In this document: positions 31,401 through 43,400 of the stretch, piece after piece
How the letters are laid out: each line of letters opens with the position of its first letter
Position numbering within the stretch: position 1 is the stretch's first letter
Assembly: GCA_965224205.1 (NCBI GenBank)
Contig: CBDCYN010000036.1
Coordinates: 41,931-105,930 of the forward strand
DNA: 64,000 nt
DNA from: CBDCYN01 sp965224205
Lineage (GTDB): Bacteria > Planctomycetota > Phycisphaerae > Phycisphaerales > Phycisphaeraceae
Direction of reading: 5' to 3'
Notes under the pieces: model-generated
Told to the model about the DNA's origin: nothing
Database searches by the model: none
What the model saw: only the letters and a program-made list of their open reading frames with translations
Made by a program: the position numbers and the translations under genes

Positions 31401-34400
31401 GTGCCTTCGTTGCCGAATAGATCATCCTCGCCATCGCCGGTCCGCCCGGTCATCGACATCCCCAGCGCCGCTACCGGTGCGATGGCCGGAGCATTGAACC
31501 CGGTTTCAAACGCTTCGACCGCCTCGAGCTCTTCAAACAACGGCGGTAGCTCAAAGAAGACGGGATTGCCCAGTTGAGCCGGATCAAGGAGATCAAGTGT
31601 CAACTCCTGGTCCCCACCCCACAACACATCATTACCCAATCCGCCGGACAGGTCGTCATCGCCGTCGCCGCCGACGAGGGTGTCGTTCCCGTCACCGCCG
31701 GTGATCGTGTCGTCCCCACCGTCGCCCGCCAGCAGATCCGATCCCGCCTCGCCGGTGATGGTGTCGCTACCCGCCCCGCCGCGGATCACGTCGTCGTCAT
31801 CCCCGCCGAACAACGCGTCGTTGTCTTCCCCACCTGAGATCGTGTCCGCGCCCGCTTCGCCGAGGATCCGATCTCGCCCGGCTTCGCCGCTGATCGTGTC
31901 GTCACCTTCGCGCCCGAAGATCACGTCGTCCCCGGCCCCCCCGAACACCGTGTCGTTCCCGAGCCCCGCGTCGATCTGATCGGCGCCCCCGTCGCCGAAG
32001 ATTGTGTCATCATCATCGCCGGCGGTGATCACGTCATCATCGTCCCCGCCGCGGATCACGTCGGCCCCGACGCCGGTGATGATTACGTCCACCCCGGCCC
32101 CGCCCTCCGCGGCGTCGTCGCCCTCGTCGTCGGTGAGTTGATCGTTCCCGAACCCGCCGCGCAGGATGTCGTTGCCGCTGCCGCCTTCGAGGACGTCCGC
32201 GTCGTCGCCGCCCTCGAGCGTGTCGTTGCCCGCCGAGCCCAGCAGCGTGTCGATCCCTACCCCGCCGCGCAGGGTGTCGTTGCCGAACCCGCCTTCGAGC
32301 AGGTCGTCACCCTCGCCGCCCTCGCCCGTATCGTCGCCCGCCCCGCCGTCGAGTGAGTCGTTGCCCGCCCCGCCAAACATCTGATCCGACCCGGACTCGC
32401 CGGTGATGGTGTCGTTACCTTCGCCTCCTTCGAGCCGGTCGCTGCCCCCGCCTCCGCGCAGCACGTCCACACCCGCGTTGCCGCGCAGGGTGTCGTCGCC
32501 CTCGCCGCCTTCGAGCAGGTCGTCGTCATCACCGCCTACCAGCAGGTCGTTGCCGCCCTGCCCGCTCAAGCTGTCAAGCCCGGCCCCGCCGTCGAGTTGG
32601 TCATTGTTCGATCCACCCGTGAGCCGATCGTTGCCCGCGTCCCCGAACAGCACCGACGGCCCGGACCCGGCGAACAGTTGATCGTCACCCTCGCCGCCGC
32701 GGATCTCCACCGGCACCGAGACCCCGGCGTTGATCGTCAATACGTCGTTCCCAGCCCCAAAGTCACCGGTGATCCGGGTGACCTTGTCGTATTCCTGAGA
32801 CAGGCCGAACGCCTCGATCAATACCCGGCTCGTGCCACCACCCTCAGCGGGGCGGATCACCCAGTCGTCGTCGCCGTCGGAAAGGTCGCCGTTGACCCGG
32901 TTGGTCGAGCGCGGCCCGGCATTGAGCCGCAGGGTCCCGTCGGCTTCTTGCGTCGCGAGGATCGGCTCGGTCGGGTCGAGTTGGGTGCAGCTGATGTCAA
33001 AGTCGAAAATCGTGTGGTTAAAGTCTTTGCGGAACGTCTTGCTAAACGGCCCCAGCCCCACACGCACCCCTGCGGCTAGCGTCACGTCCAGGCTGCCCTC
33101 GGCGTCGAACAGGCAGTGGAACCCGCGTTCGAGGTTGAACCTCGCCTCGTCGAGGTGGACCCGCCCATCGCCGTTGAGGTCGTTGAGGTTCAACCCGATC
33201 GACGCGCGCAAGCCCCCCCCGGCGAACGCCTCGGCCAGCGCTACGCCCACCGAACCCAGCACCTCGACCCCGCCGATCAGCTCCAGCTCGCGTACGTCGT
33301 TGCCGGCCGCGTCGAGATCGAGCACGAACAAACCGTCGAGGATCGCCAGGAAGTCGCTAAAGTCGCTTTCGACAAACGCCCGCAGCCCGCGGGTATCGAA
33401 ACCGAACCCGAAGTTCGCCTTGGCCCCGATCAGGCCGTTGATATCGGCGCTGAGGAACGGCGGGATGATCGGGATCGACGGCAGGTCGATCGCCGCGTTA
33501 AACGACAGGGGCGCCATCCGGAACGTCATCAGGTCGATGTCCTTGCCGAGGATCACCTGGAACACGCTCGACGGGTTCTCGAAAATCGGGAACGAGAACC
33601 CAAAGTCGTCGTCACCATTGGCCGCGGCGATGATCCCGCCTTCGACGACAAGGTTGTTGCCGCTGTCCCCGACGTTTAACAGGTCATCGAACAGCCCCGC
33701 GGCCTGAGAGCTGATCGTGCTCAGCTGCGCCAGCGGGTCGTTCTCGACTGGGTTCTGCGGCTCCAGGTCGCTGAGCTTTACGTCCGGGTCGCGCAGGTCC
33801 GAGCCGCTCAAATCAAAGCTGCCCAGCTCGATGAAGATGTTGTCTCCCAACCCCGCGATCACCCCCGGCAGGTCCGACGCGACCTCGATCAGATCTACCA
33901 ATGAATCAAGGAACCCGAACGCCGGGTTGCCGTTGTCGAATAGCTCCACGAGGTCGATCAGGGTGATGTTGATCCCCAGATCGCTCAGCAGCGGCACCGG
34001 CTCGGTCAGCAGGGTCAGAAAGTCAGCCACCGGGCCGATGACCGAGTCGATCTCTTCGAGGATCGGGGACACGAACCGGCTAAAGAACTCGCCCACGCCC
34101 AGCTGGACGTTGTTGAACGCGATCGAGGGCACGTCCAACGCGTTGCCGTTGCCCAGCTGCCAGTCGAGGTTGAAGTCAGCCGCGATCGTCGGGAACGCCG
34201 CGCTACCCCCGAAGCTGGTTAAGAGTTTGAGGTTCACGTCCGCCACCGCCGGCTGGGCCGGGTCATTCGCCGCGGTGATCCCGAAGTCGACGAGATCGCT
34301 AAAGCTGTTTGCCCCGAGCATCTCCTGGAATGACAGCTTGTCGTCCCCGCTGGGTTCATTGAAATTAGCGCGTAGCGCCCCAGAGAAGACCGTCGGGTTG

Positions 34401-37400
34401 GCCGGGGCGTCGGTGATGTCGAGCTGGAGGAACCCTAAGGTGCCCGTAGCGCTGAACCCTTGCGGCAGGGTCGCCATGAGGTCCACGACCAGCTCGTCTT
34501 CGGTCGGTGAAAGCCCGATGAACACCCCCCCCGGCACGTCCATGCTCACGCCGATGCCGATGTTCAGGTCGAACCCTAGCTCCAGGCGGATCCCCCCGTC
34601 GACGTCGAGCCCCAGCCCGGGCAAACCGATGTCGAACCCGACCGACTCGTCGACCACGAACCGGTCGCCCAGCGATAGATCGAACCTCACCTCGCGGAAA
34701 TCGTCGCTGACCTCGAACGGCAGGTCGTCGAGGTTAATGAGCCCATCGGGTGCTGAGCCGTTAAGACCCGGTAGGCCGGCCACGTCCTTGATCCAGTTCA
34801 GGCCGCTGGGCCCAAGAGCGCTGAAAATCGCCTGCTGGATGTCTTCCACAAACGGGTTGTCGGTGATGCTGTTGAACTGCTCGGTGACCCTCTCACGCAG
34901 GTCGGTGATGAACGTCGCCGCCTCGGCCAGCTGATCGCCCACCAGCGGGATCGGGATGCCAAACAGCGTGCCGTCAGTGATCTCCTCCACAAGCTTGAAG
35001 ATCCCGTCCCAGCTGCCCACCAGGGAGCCGAGCTGCTCGGTGATGTCTAGACCCTCCAGCGCCCCGGCGATGTCTGGTACCCCGAACGTGGTCGAGCCGC
35101 CGATGTCGGAGAGGTCCGCGATCTGGATCACGATCTCGTTATCGGGGAACGAGTCGTCGTCATCGCCGTCCTGGTCCGAACCGCCGAACGGCGTGTCCTC
35201 GTCAGGGAAGAACAGCGGCAGCCGGGCCTCCGCGGCGCCGGTGAGCACCGGGGAGGCGAAGTCTGGCAGGCCGTCGAACAGGTCGTAACGGTTGCCGTCT
35301 TCGTCGGGCACGTCTTCAAGCCCGATCACCCACGTCGCCGGGCCGGGGTCGGTCTCGGAACCGTTATTGATCTCGACCGTCCCGCCCTTCACGAACACGT
35401 CAAAGATCGACACCCCTGCCTGGAAATCCAGTGGCGTGGGCGTGGCCACCTGGGCGCTGAAGGTGAGGTTCGAGGTGTCTTTGATGAAGATCCCCGGTGA
35501 TAGCAGGTCGGTGAAGTCGATCTCGATCCCGAACTCGAACTCGACCCCCGCCTCGACCGCGATCTCGCCCTGGGCGTCGAGGCTGACCAGGTCTTCGAGC
35601 GCCCCGATCCCCAGGCTGTCCGCGTTGAGACTAATCGGCAGGTCCTCACTGAACCCGCGGCCGAGGTTCAGATCGATTTCGAGGACGTTCCCGCTAAACC
35701 GCGTCTCGACCCCCGGACTCTCCAGCGCCACGAGCCCCTGACCCTGGTCGCCCCCGATCCCGGCGAAGTCGAACTGCTCAGCGATCACCTGCGCCAGCAG
35801 GTCGCGGAACGCCTGGATCGTCGTCGGCCGCTCGGTCTCGATCCGCTCGATCAGCTCAGTGAACCGCTCGGACAGGTCGAGCAGCTCCGCGACGTTGCGG
35901 TCGATCAGCGGCAGCTTCTGTTGCAACGGCCCGGTGTTCTCGACCGATTCGATGAACGCCTCGACCTGCTTCAGTGCGTCGATCAACTCGTTAAGCGCCA
36001 GATCCTTGAGGCCCTGGATCAGGTCGATCTCCCCGTCGAGCGTCACGTCCGGCGTGCCGCCAAACAGGTCGTTCCAGGTGATCTGGAGCTTCGCGTCGCT
36101 GGGTTGGTCCGATTCGTCGAACAGGTCCCCGGTCACCACGATCGGTAAGGTAAACCCGGCGGAGCCCTCGAGGTCGATGTCGACCAACGAGGTGATATCA
36201 CCCAACGCGGCCAGCAGCTCTCCGAGCGTGATCTTCCCGTCGGGGCTCGCCCCCGGTTCTTGCAACGCCACGCCGAAGCTGGCTGATAAAGCCCCGGTGC
36301 CGTCCTGGACACCGATCCCGGCGAAGTCGATCCTCGCCTCGGCATCGATATCGCTGGCGGTCAGATCGACCGACGCATTGAGCTGCGAATCGGCATCGAC
36401 GAAGAACCGGTCGGAGAACGTCTCGCCGTGCAGACCGACGCCGTTGATGACCCCGTCGCCATCGTCGTCTTCACCGAGGATCCCCAAGCCCAGCCCCGGC
36501 ATCCCCGCCATCGACCCGCTGGCCGCGGCGACCTTAAACGTGGCTTCGTCCCCGTTGGTCTGGTCACGCAGCGTCAGGCTCTTGTCGTCGTCATTGATCT
36601 CCACGAGCAGCTGCTGGCCGGTCGCGTTCTGGATCAGCGTGCGCACGTCGCCGACCGTCGTAGACCCATCAAGATTGACCTGGAACGTCGACCCATCCCG
36701 CAGCGTGATCGAAATATCGTCCACACCCGCGGAGATCTTCACGCCCTTGCCGCCGTTGAGCTGATCAAGCGTCGTGCCGTCATTGAGGTCAAACCCCTCC
36801 CCCAGCCGACCCAGCGACACCCCGAACCCTAGCTGCCCCGATACCTTCGGGATCAGCGACACCATCGCGCTGGTCGACACGTCCGCCACCGGGGAAAGAT
36901 CCAGATCGAACTCGAGCGGGATGTCTTCGAGCTCTTCGAGGAACTGCTCGTCGAGGGTCAGGTCAAATAGGATCTGGTTCGTCGTGGTGTCGTACTCAGC
37001 GCCCACACTGCCAGCCAGCTCGGCCAACAGGTCTTGAAGTGTGTCGAATACCGGGCTCGAACCGAGCTGGTCGGCGGCGAAACCGAAGAAATCAGACTGC
37101 AAAGCCTTGAAATCGCTGATCCGGTCGTCGAGCGTACGGAACAGCAGCTGCCCGTTCTTGATCTGCGCCTCGATCGAACCCGCCAGACCCTTAGCCGCCA
37201 GCTGACCCGACAGCGCCTCGTTGATGTCCTCAAGAAGGTCATCAACGCTGGTGTTGTCCGCGGTCGCCGCCGCCGTGATCATCAGCGCCAGCTCTTCACC
37301 CTCGTTGACCACGAAATGGATCGCTTGATCCGCGTCGAGTTGGCCCAATTCCGGCAGGTCGTCGACCCCGATCCCGCCGATCTTGAACCGCTCCAACAGC

Positions 37401-40400
37401 CCGGTGACTTGGTCCGCGTACGCAGTCGCCAGATCCACGACCTCGCCGACGGTCTTGCTTGTGAACGGGACGTTCTGTTCGAACACCTCCGAGCCGCTTA
37501 GCGACCCCAGCCACTGGCCCAGTTGCAACAGCAGCCCGAGGATCGCTTCCGGCGAGAGGCTGTCGAAATCGATGAAGTCGGTCACGTCCCCGACGATGTC
37601 GAGATTACTGAGCACCTCCGGAAGTTGAGCCGGGTCCTGGATCCGCCCCACACCGGCCCCGTCGAGCGAAACCAGCAGCGAGCCTAGCTCGTCTTCGAGC
37701 GAACCTGTTGCCTTGATCTCCATCGGGGCGATATCGAACCCAAGGTCAAGGCCCGGGTTAAGAATCGTGGTGAGGTTCGCCAGGGTCAGCTCGTTGAGGG
37801 TAATCCCGTCGCCGGTGCTGCTCGTGCCCGGGTCAACGAGATTAAGCGTAAACGCCCCATCGACCACGATCCCGTCGGTGTTGGCCGGGTCCTGCGGGGC
37901 CAGCTGGACGCCCAGGAACCCGATCGTGCCCTGAGCGGTCGGGTCATCGGCCTGCGCGTTGAGCGTCAGGCTCAGCTCAGGAGCCGCGCCGTTGGACGTA
38001 TCGATAAAGAACCGTTCCTCGAGGGCCAATCCCGGGGCGGTGCGGATCCCGACGTTGACCATCGCGTCGATACCCGCGTCAATAGTCAGCCGGCTGTCTG
38101 CCCGCAGCGACGCGATCGCCCCCAGGTCTAGCGCGAAGTTCAGCGGCACGTCGATCGTGTCGAGCTGCTCGCTAAACGACAGCGGGAACAGCAGCACCTC
38201 GTTGGCTGCGTCAAACGACCCGCCGCCCGCCACAGCTAACCGTTCGAACAGGTCCTGGATACTAAAAAAACTGCGGAGTTCAGCGATCTGATCGTTGACG
38301 AACCCCAGCGCCGCGTCCCCGGCGCTGACGACCAGCGACTCGACCGCCGCCGCCGCGTCGTCGATCGCTTCGAGCACCAATTGCCCCTGGCGCACCGCCC
38401 CCTTGATCAGGCCGGTCGGTAGGCCCACCTCGTCCAGCGCCGCGTCCAGCGCCGCGTTGAAATCCGCGACCAGATCATCGATGCTCACGTTGTCGAGGGT
38501 CGCCCCGGCCGGGACCGTGATCGATAAATCGATCGTGTCGTTGACCTTCAGCGACAGCGTCGCATCTTCGGTCAGCACGACTTCCTTGAGCAGGTCAGCC
38601 GCCAGCACCGTCGGGTTGTCGAGCGGGTTGACGATATTCTCAATAAACGCCTGCCCCACATCGACCAGGTCGCCGAGCTTCTTACCGGTCAGCGGGATCT
38701 CGGTCTGCAAGATCGACGAGTCCTTGACCCCTTCGAGCCAGTCGCCGACCTGCGAAAGCATCAGCTGTACCGCCACGGCTGAGAGGTTGTCGAAACTCAG
38801 GAAATCGTCGAGGCCCTCGATGCTGTTGAGCAGCGTCATCGGCAGCTGCTGGAGCGCCTCGAGGCTGTCGATCTTGCCCGCGTTGGTCGCGTCGAGCGAG
38901 ATGCGGATCGTGTCGAGGTCCGCGTCCAGCCCGGCTGCGACCCCGGAGGTCGCCACGCCAATCTCCAAGCCGTCGATATCCAACGCCGCTTCGATTTCGG
39001 GATCGACGATGCTCGTGAGGTTCCCCAGCGAAATCTCGCCCAGCTCGATACGTCCGTCGTCGGCCTGCCCGGAACCGGGGTCATCAAGGTTAAACGTCAG
39101 CGAGCCTGTGAGCTTAATCCCCTCATTTTCTGTAAGGTTTTGCTCCTGAAGGATCACGTCCAGGAATCCGACGCTGCCGGCGACGACCGGGTCATCTAAT
39201 TGGGCTGTCACGTCGATCGAGACTTCCGGGTCGTCGTTGTCAACGATAAAGAACCGGTCAGCCAGGTCGACCCCGCCCGAGAGGCGAAGCCCCACGGTCA
39301 GCTCGAACGCCGGGTCGATCGATAGCTCCACGTCCCCGGAAGTATTAAACGACAGCGCCTCGACCCCGGCGGAGAAGTCGAACTCCTCGTTGAACGTCAG
39401 CGGGTCGGGGTCGATCGGCAGGGTCACGTGCAGGCTCAGGTCATCGCCCTGTCCGGCTAAGCGCGGGTTGAACTGTTCGATATCCACGCCCAGCAGCCGG
39501 CCCAGCTCGCCCAGCAGTTCTTGGAACGTCGGGGTGTTCTCGGCGAAGTTGACCAGGTCCCCCAACGCCGCTTGGAGCCGGTCACCCAGCCCGCCGCCGG
39601 CGACGACCTCGAACCGCGGGTTGCTCGCATCGGGGTTCTGATCGTTTGATTCGCTAAACTGGACCGTGAACTGCCCGGTTCCCACCTGAGCGATCTCCCC
39701 GATGAATTCTTCCCCACCGGCTCCGCGGTAGCGCACGGTGTTGCCCGCGGCGATCCCCATCATCGCGGGGTTCTGGTTCTGGAGCGTCACGTCGAACCGC
39801 TTGAAGCCGTCCATAATGGTCACGCCTGAAACCGTGGCCACCTTCTCGCTGCCCTCAAACACTAGCGGGGCAGGGACCTGCCCCATCACGTCCCCGAGGC
39901 TCTTGTTAAGTAGCGGCAGATCGACCGCCAACAGGTCCAGCCCGGTGAACGACTGGATCGTCCCCGCCACCGACTGGATCCCCTGCACGAAATCACTAGC
40001 TTTGAAGTTCAGAAGCTCGAGGATGTCCTCGCCGAGCCCACCCTCGCCCGTCACGGTCAGCTGCACAGGGTCGGTCGCGTCGGGCCAAGCGACCTTGACC
40101 ACAAAGTCGACCAGCTCCACGGCGCTGCCCACGCCGGGGATAACCGGCTCGAGTAGAAACCGGCTCGTGAGCGTCACATCGTCGGCGTTCGGGTTGCCCA
40201 CCACGGTCGAGGTCGAGATCTCCTGCCCGTCGATGCCGAACTCGTGGGGCCGCAGCATCCCGTCCCCGTCGGCACCATTGCTGGGCTCGTTCAGGTTGAT
40301 CTCGATCTTCACACCCGGGTCGACCTTGAACGTCGTCTGGTCCACTTCCACCCCCAGGAACCCCAGCTTCCCGATCGCATTGGGGTTGCCCGCGAACTCC

Positions 40401-43400
40401 AGCTTGCTGAGCACGATCTCCGGGTCACTGTTGGAAACGTCGATGAACCCGCCCATCTCATCGAGCCCCAGCTGCAGGCTCAGCACCACGTCGGTGCTCA
40501 GCTCGAAGTTGCCCTCGTAATCGATCAGCCCGGCCAGGGCGTCGACGTCGAGCTCGACCAGGCTCTGCATCGTGGTCTTGACCTCGACGTTGAACCGCGT
40601 CACGCCGTTGGACTCGGTGAACGTGACGTTGTTGTCGACGTCGTCGAGCCCGTCGAGCCGGACACGCAGCTCGTCGGGGGTGTTGATGAACGACCCGATG
40701 TCGGCGAAGGTCAACGGCTCGTCCCCGGACGCGAAGATCCGCTCGATCAGGCTGCTTCCCCCGCCCCCGACCAGAGCCTGCCGCGCCGCCTTGCCCGCGG
40801 GCCGCGATAGGTCATTGACCGCCCCCGGCGGCAGCGCTCGGCCAGTCAGCCCCGGGCCCAATGACGTGCGCACCCCCGGCAGGTCCAGGCTCGGCAGCAG
40901 CGTGTCGGAAAGGTCGTCAAAGAGCTTCAATGTGTCGCCCAACGGGGCCACCGGGCTAATCCCCAGCAGCGACTGGACCGGAGCGTTGAATGTTTCAACG
41001 TCCTTGCGCCCCACCGCGCGGATCTGGCCGTCCCCGGTGATCGCGACAAAATCGGCTTCCGGGTCGACGTCCAGGATCGAGGGCGAGAACGGGTTGACCG
41101 AGTGATCCGCGGTCCGTTGGATAATCAGCGTGTCATCGCCCTCATCCCCGTCGTACTCGATCACGTTGACGGGGATCACCCCGTTGGTTGTGTCGATCGT
41201 GAGCGTGTCGTCACCGGGGCGGCCGGTCACCGTGATCGACCCAATCGCCTCGGCTAAGATCGTCACGTCCGGGGTGTCGGTGGTGTTATTCGAGAAGATC
41301 TGCAGGTGGCGTGGCGACTGGGGGTCCATGCGTAGCACAACCTGGTCGGGGGTGTTTTCGCCCGGCAGGTCAGCGGTGCCGGAGATCAACACACCCGGCG
41401 CCTGATCGATGCTGTCATCGGCCAAGCTGATCGCCCCGCGGATCGACCACACCCCACGCCCGAGAGTGCCGGCGAACAGGATGTTGTCCGTCGTGTCGTA
41501 GTGGACGTCCATCACCAGCACGTTGGGCATCCCTTGGCCCAGCACGGTCCACTGCTGGGTCTTGAGGTCATTGGGGTTGGGATTGATCACGCGCCACACC
41601 CCGCCCAACCCGCCCGCGAGCAGGATGGTGTCGTCGCCGGATTGGATCAGCTCCAAGGACTGGAAGTTCAGCCCCCGCCCGCTGAGGTTGCCGGTGATCC
41701 GGTTCCAGTTCTGGCCGGTGTCGGTCGAGACCCAGATGTTGTTCTCGTCGGCGGCGTAGATGGTATTGAAGTTCTCCGGGTCCACGGCCAGGGCGCGGAT
41801 GATCCTCGCCCCCGGCACGCGGCGGCGCGTCAGCGCCGGGTGGGCGCCGGCCATCGGGGGCGGGGCGGTGCGCACGAACACGCTGTCGCCACGCGCCGCG
41901 TAGATCAGGTCCGGGTTGTCGACGCCTCCGCTTCGCCCGCCGTAGATCAAGGCGCTAACGGCGGGGAGCATCTCGTTCTGAACCGTCCAGATCACGTCGC
42001 CGCTCGTGCCGACCTTGTTGACCGGGTCGAAGCTCTCGTACAGGCCATGGAAGCCCAGCAGAAGCCGCGTGCCCGTCGGGTCGACCGAGTTGAGCACGAT
42101 CGGCAGCGGGGCGGTGAACCCGATCCGCTGGTCGCGTGCCCCCAGGCCCGTGCCCAGGGCTTGATCCTGGAAGTGGTTGATGATCGTCATCGAGGCCATC
42201 GGGTTGCCACGAAACGCGGGCGAGTTCGGAGCCGCGAACCGCACGATCTCGGCACGGATGTCGGTATTGTCCGGCTCTTTCTGCGGTTTGGCCGGCTGGA
42301 CGAGGTCCTGGATGTTGTTGCCGCTATCGAACCGCCGCCGGAAGACGCGCGTGAAGTTGTTCTGGACCTGGTACCGCACGGTCTGGTTGGGGACCGATCG
42401 GGTGTCGACGAACTGGGTGTTCCCATCACCGCTCTGGAAGCTGCGTGTGCCGGTGATCTTGTTGCGGCTGACCTCCAGGTCGCTGTAGATCTGGCTGCCT
42501 GACGCGGACTGCGTGGCCGAGCCGGTGTCCTGGTTGCCGACCATGGCCACGTTGTTGAGCGGGTCGTACGAGACCGAGTACACCTCGGATAACGCCAAGT
42601 TCCCACTTACCGACACCCAATTACGTTGGTTGGCCGAAGCGTTATTAGCGTCGACGAGCATGTACACCCCGCCGTCGTCGCCTTCGAGGATGCGCAGCGG
42701 CGCGTTGGCCGGGTCGCCCGGCTGGGGCGGCAGCACAACCATCACGCGCGAGTCGGGGTGCGGAGCGGTGCCGTTGGTGTGGTTGCAGGCCAGCTCTTGA
42801 TTGCCGCCGCCCCCAGTGACGCTCCAGATGGTTCCGATCGTGGTCGACGGGCAGTTGGCTACGTTCCCACCGCTGCCGAGGGGTTGACGGTCGCCCCCGA
42901 TGAAAACACGCGTTGAGTTAGCCGGGGTCGGGTCGGCGACGATGGAAAAGTTATTGGCCGCCTGCGCCCCAGGGTGGATCCCGTTGACGTTGCCGTTATT
43001 GTCGGTCGTCGTCGGCAGCGTCAGGGAGGTCCAGTTCATCCCCTGGTCGGCGGTCTGGAACAGCCCGTTGAGTTGGCCGCGCGACGCGACCTGGCGGTTT
43101 CTATCGTTGAGCCCCTGGACCTCGATGGCGGTCCCGGCCGGGAAGTCAGAGGTCAGCGGTTGATTGCCGGCGGTGCCGGTATCGAAATCAAGGGTCAGCG
43201 ACGGGGCGCCCCCGAAATTCGGATCACTGGCGGTGACTGCGGTAATCTGCACGGTCTGCCTAGTTTGCGCGACCGTGACGCCGTCGGAGTGGGCGTTCTG
43301 GATCGGGCTGGCCAGGTTGATGGTCGTGGCGTTGGGGATCGAGGCGATGTTGATGAACTCGAAATTGGCCCCGTCGAGGATCAACACGCGCGACACCCGA

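Noticed and set aside
31600..32760. Regular short repeats that might be a CRISPR array
   Set aside because: The period is 27 bases and the translation is the RTX nonapeptide GGxGxDxLx. There are no unique spacers.
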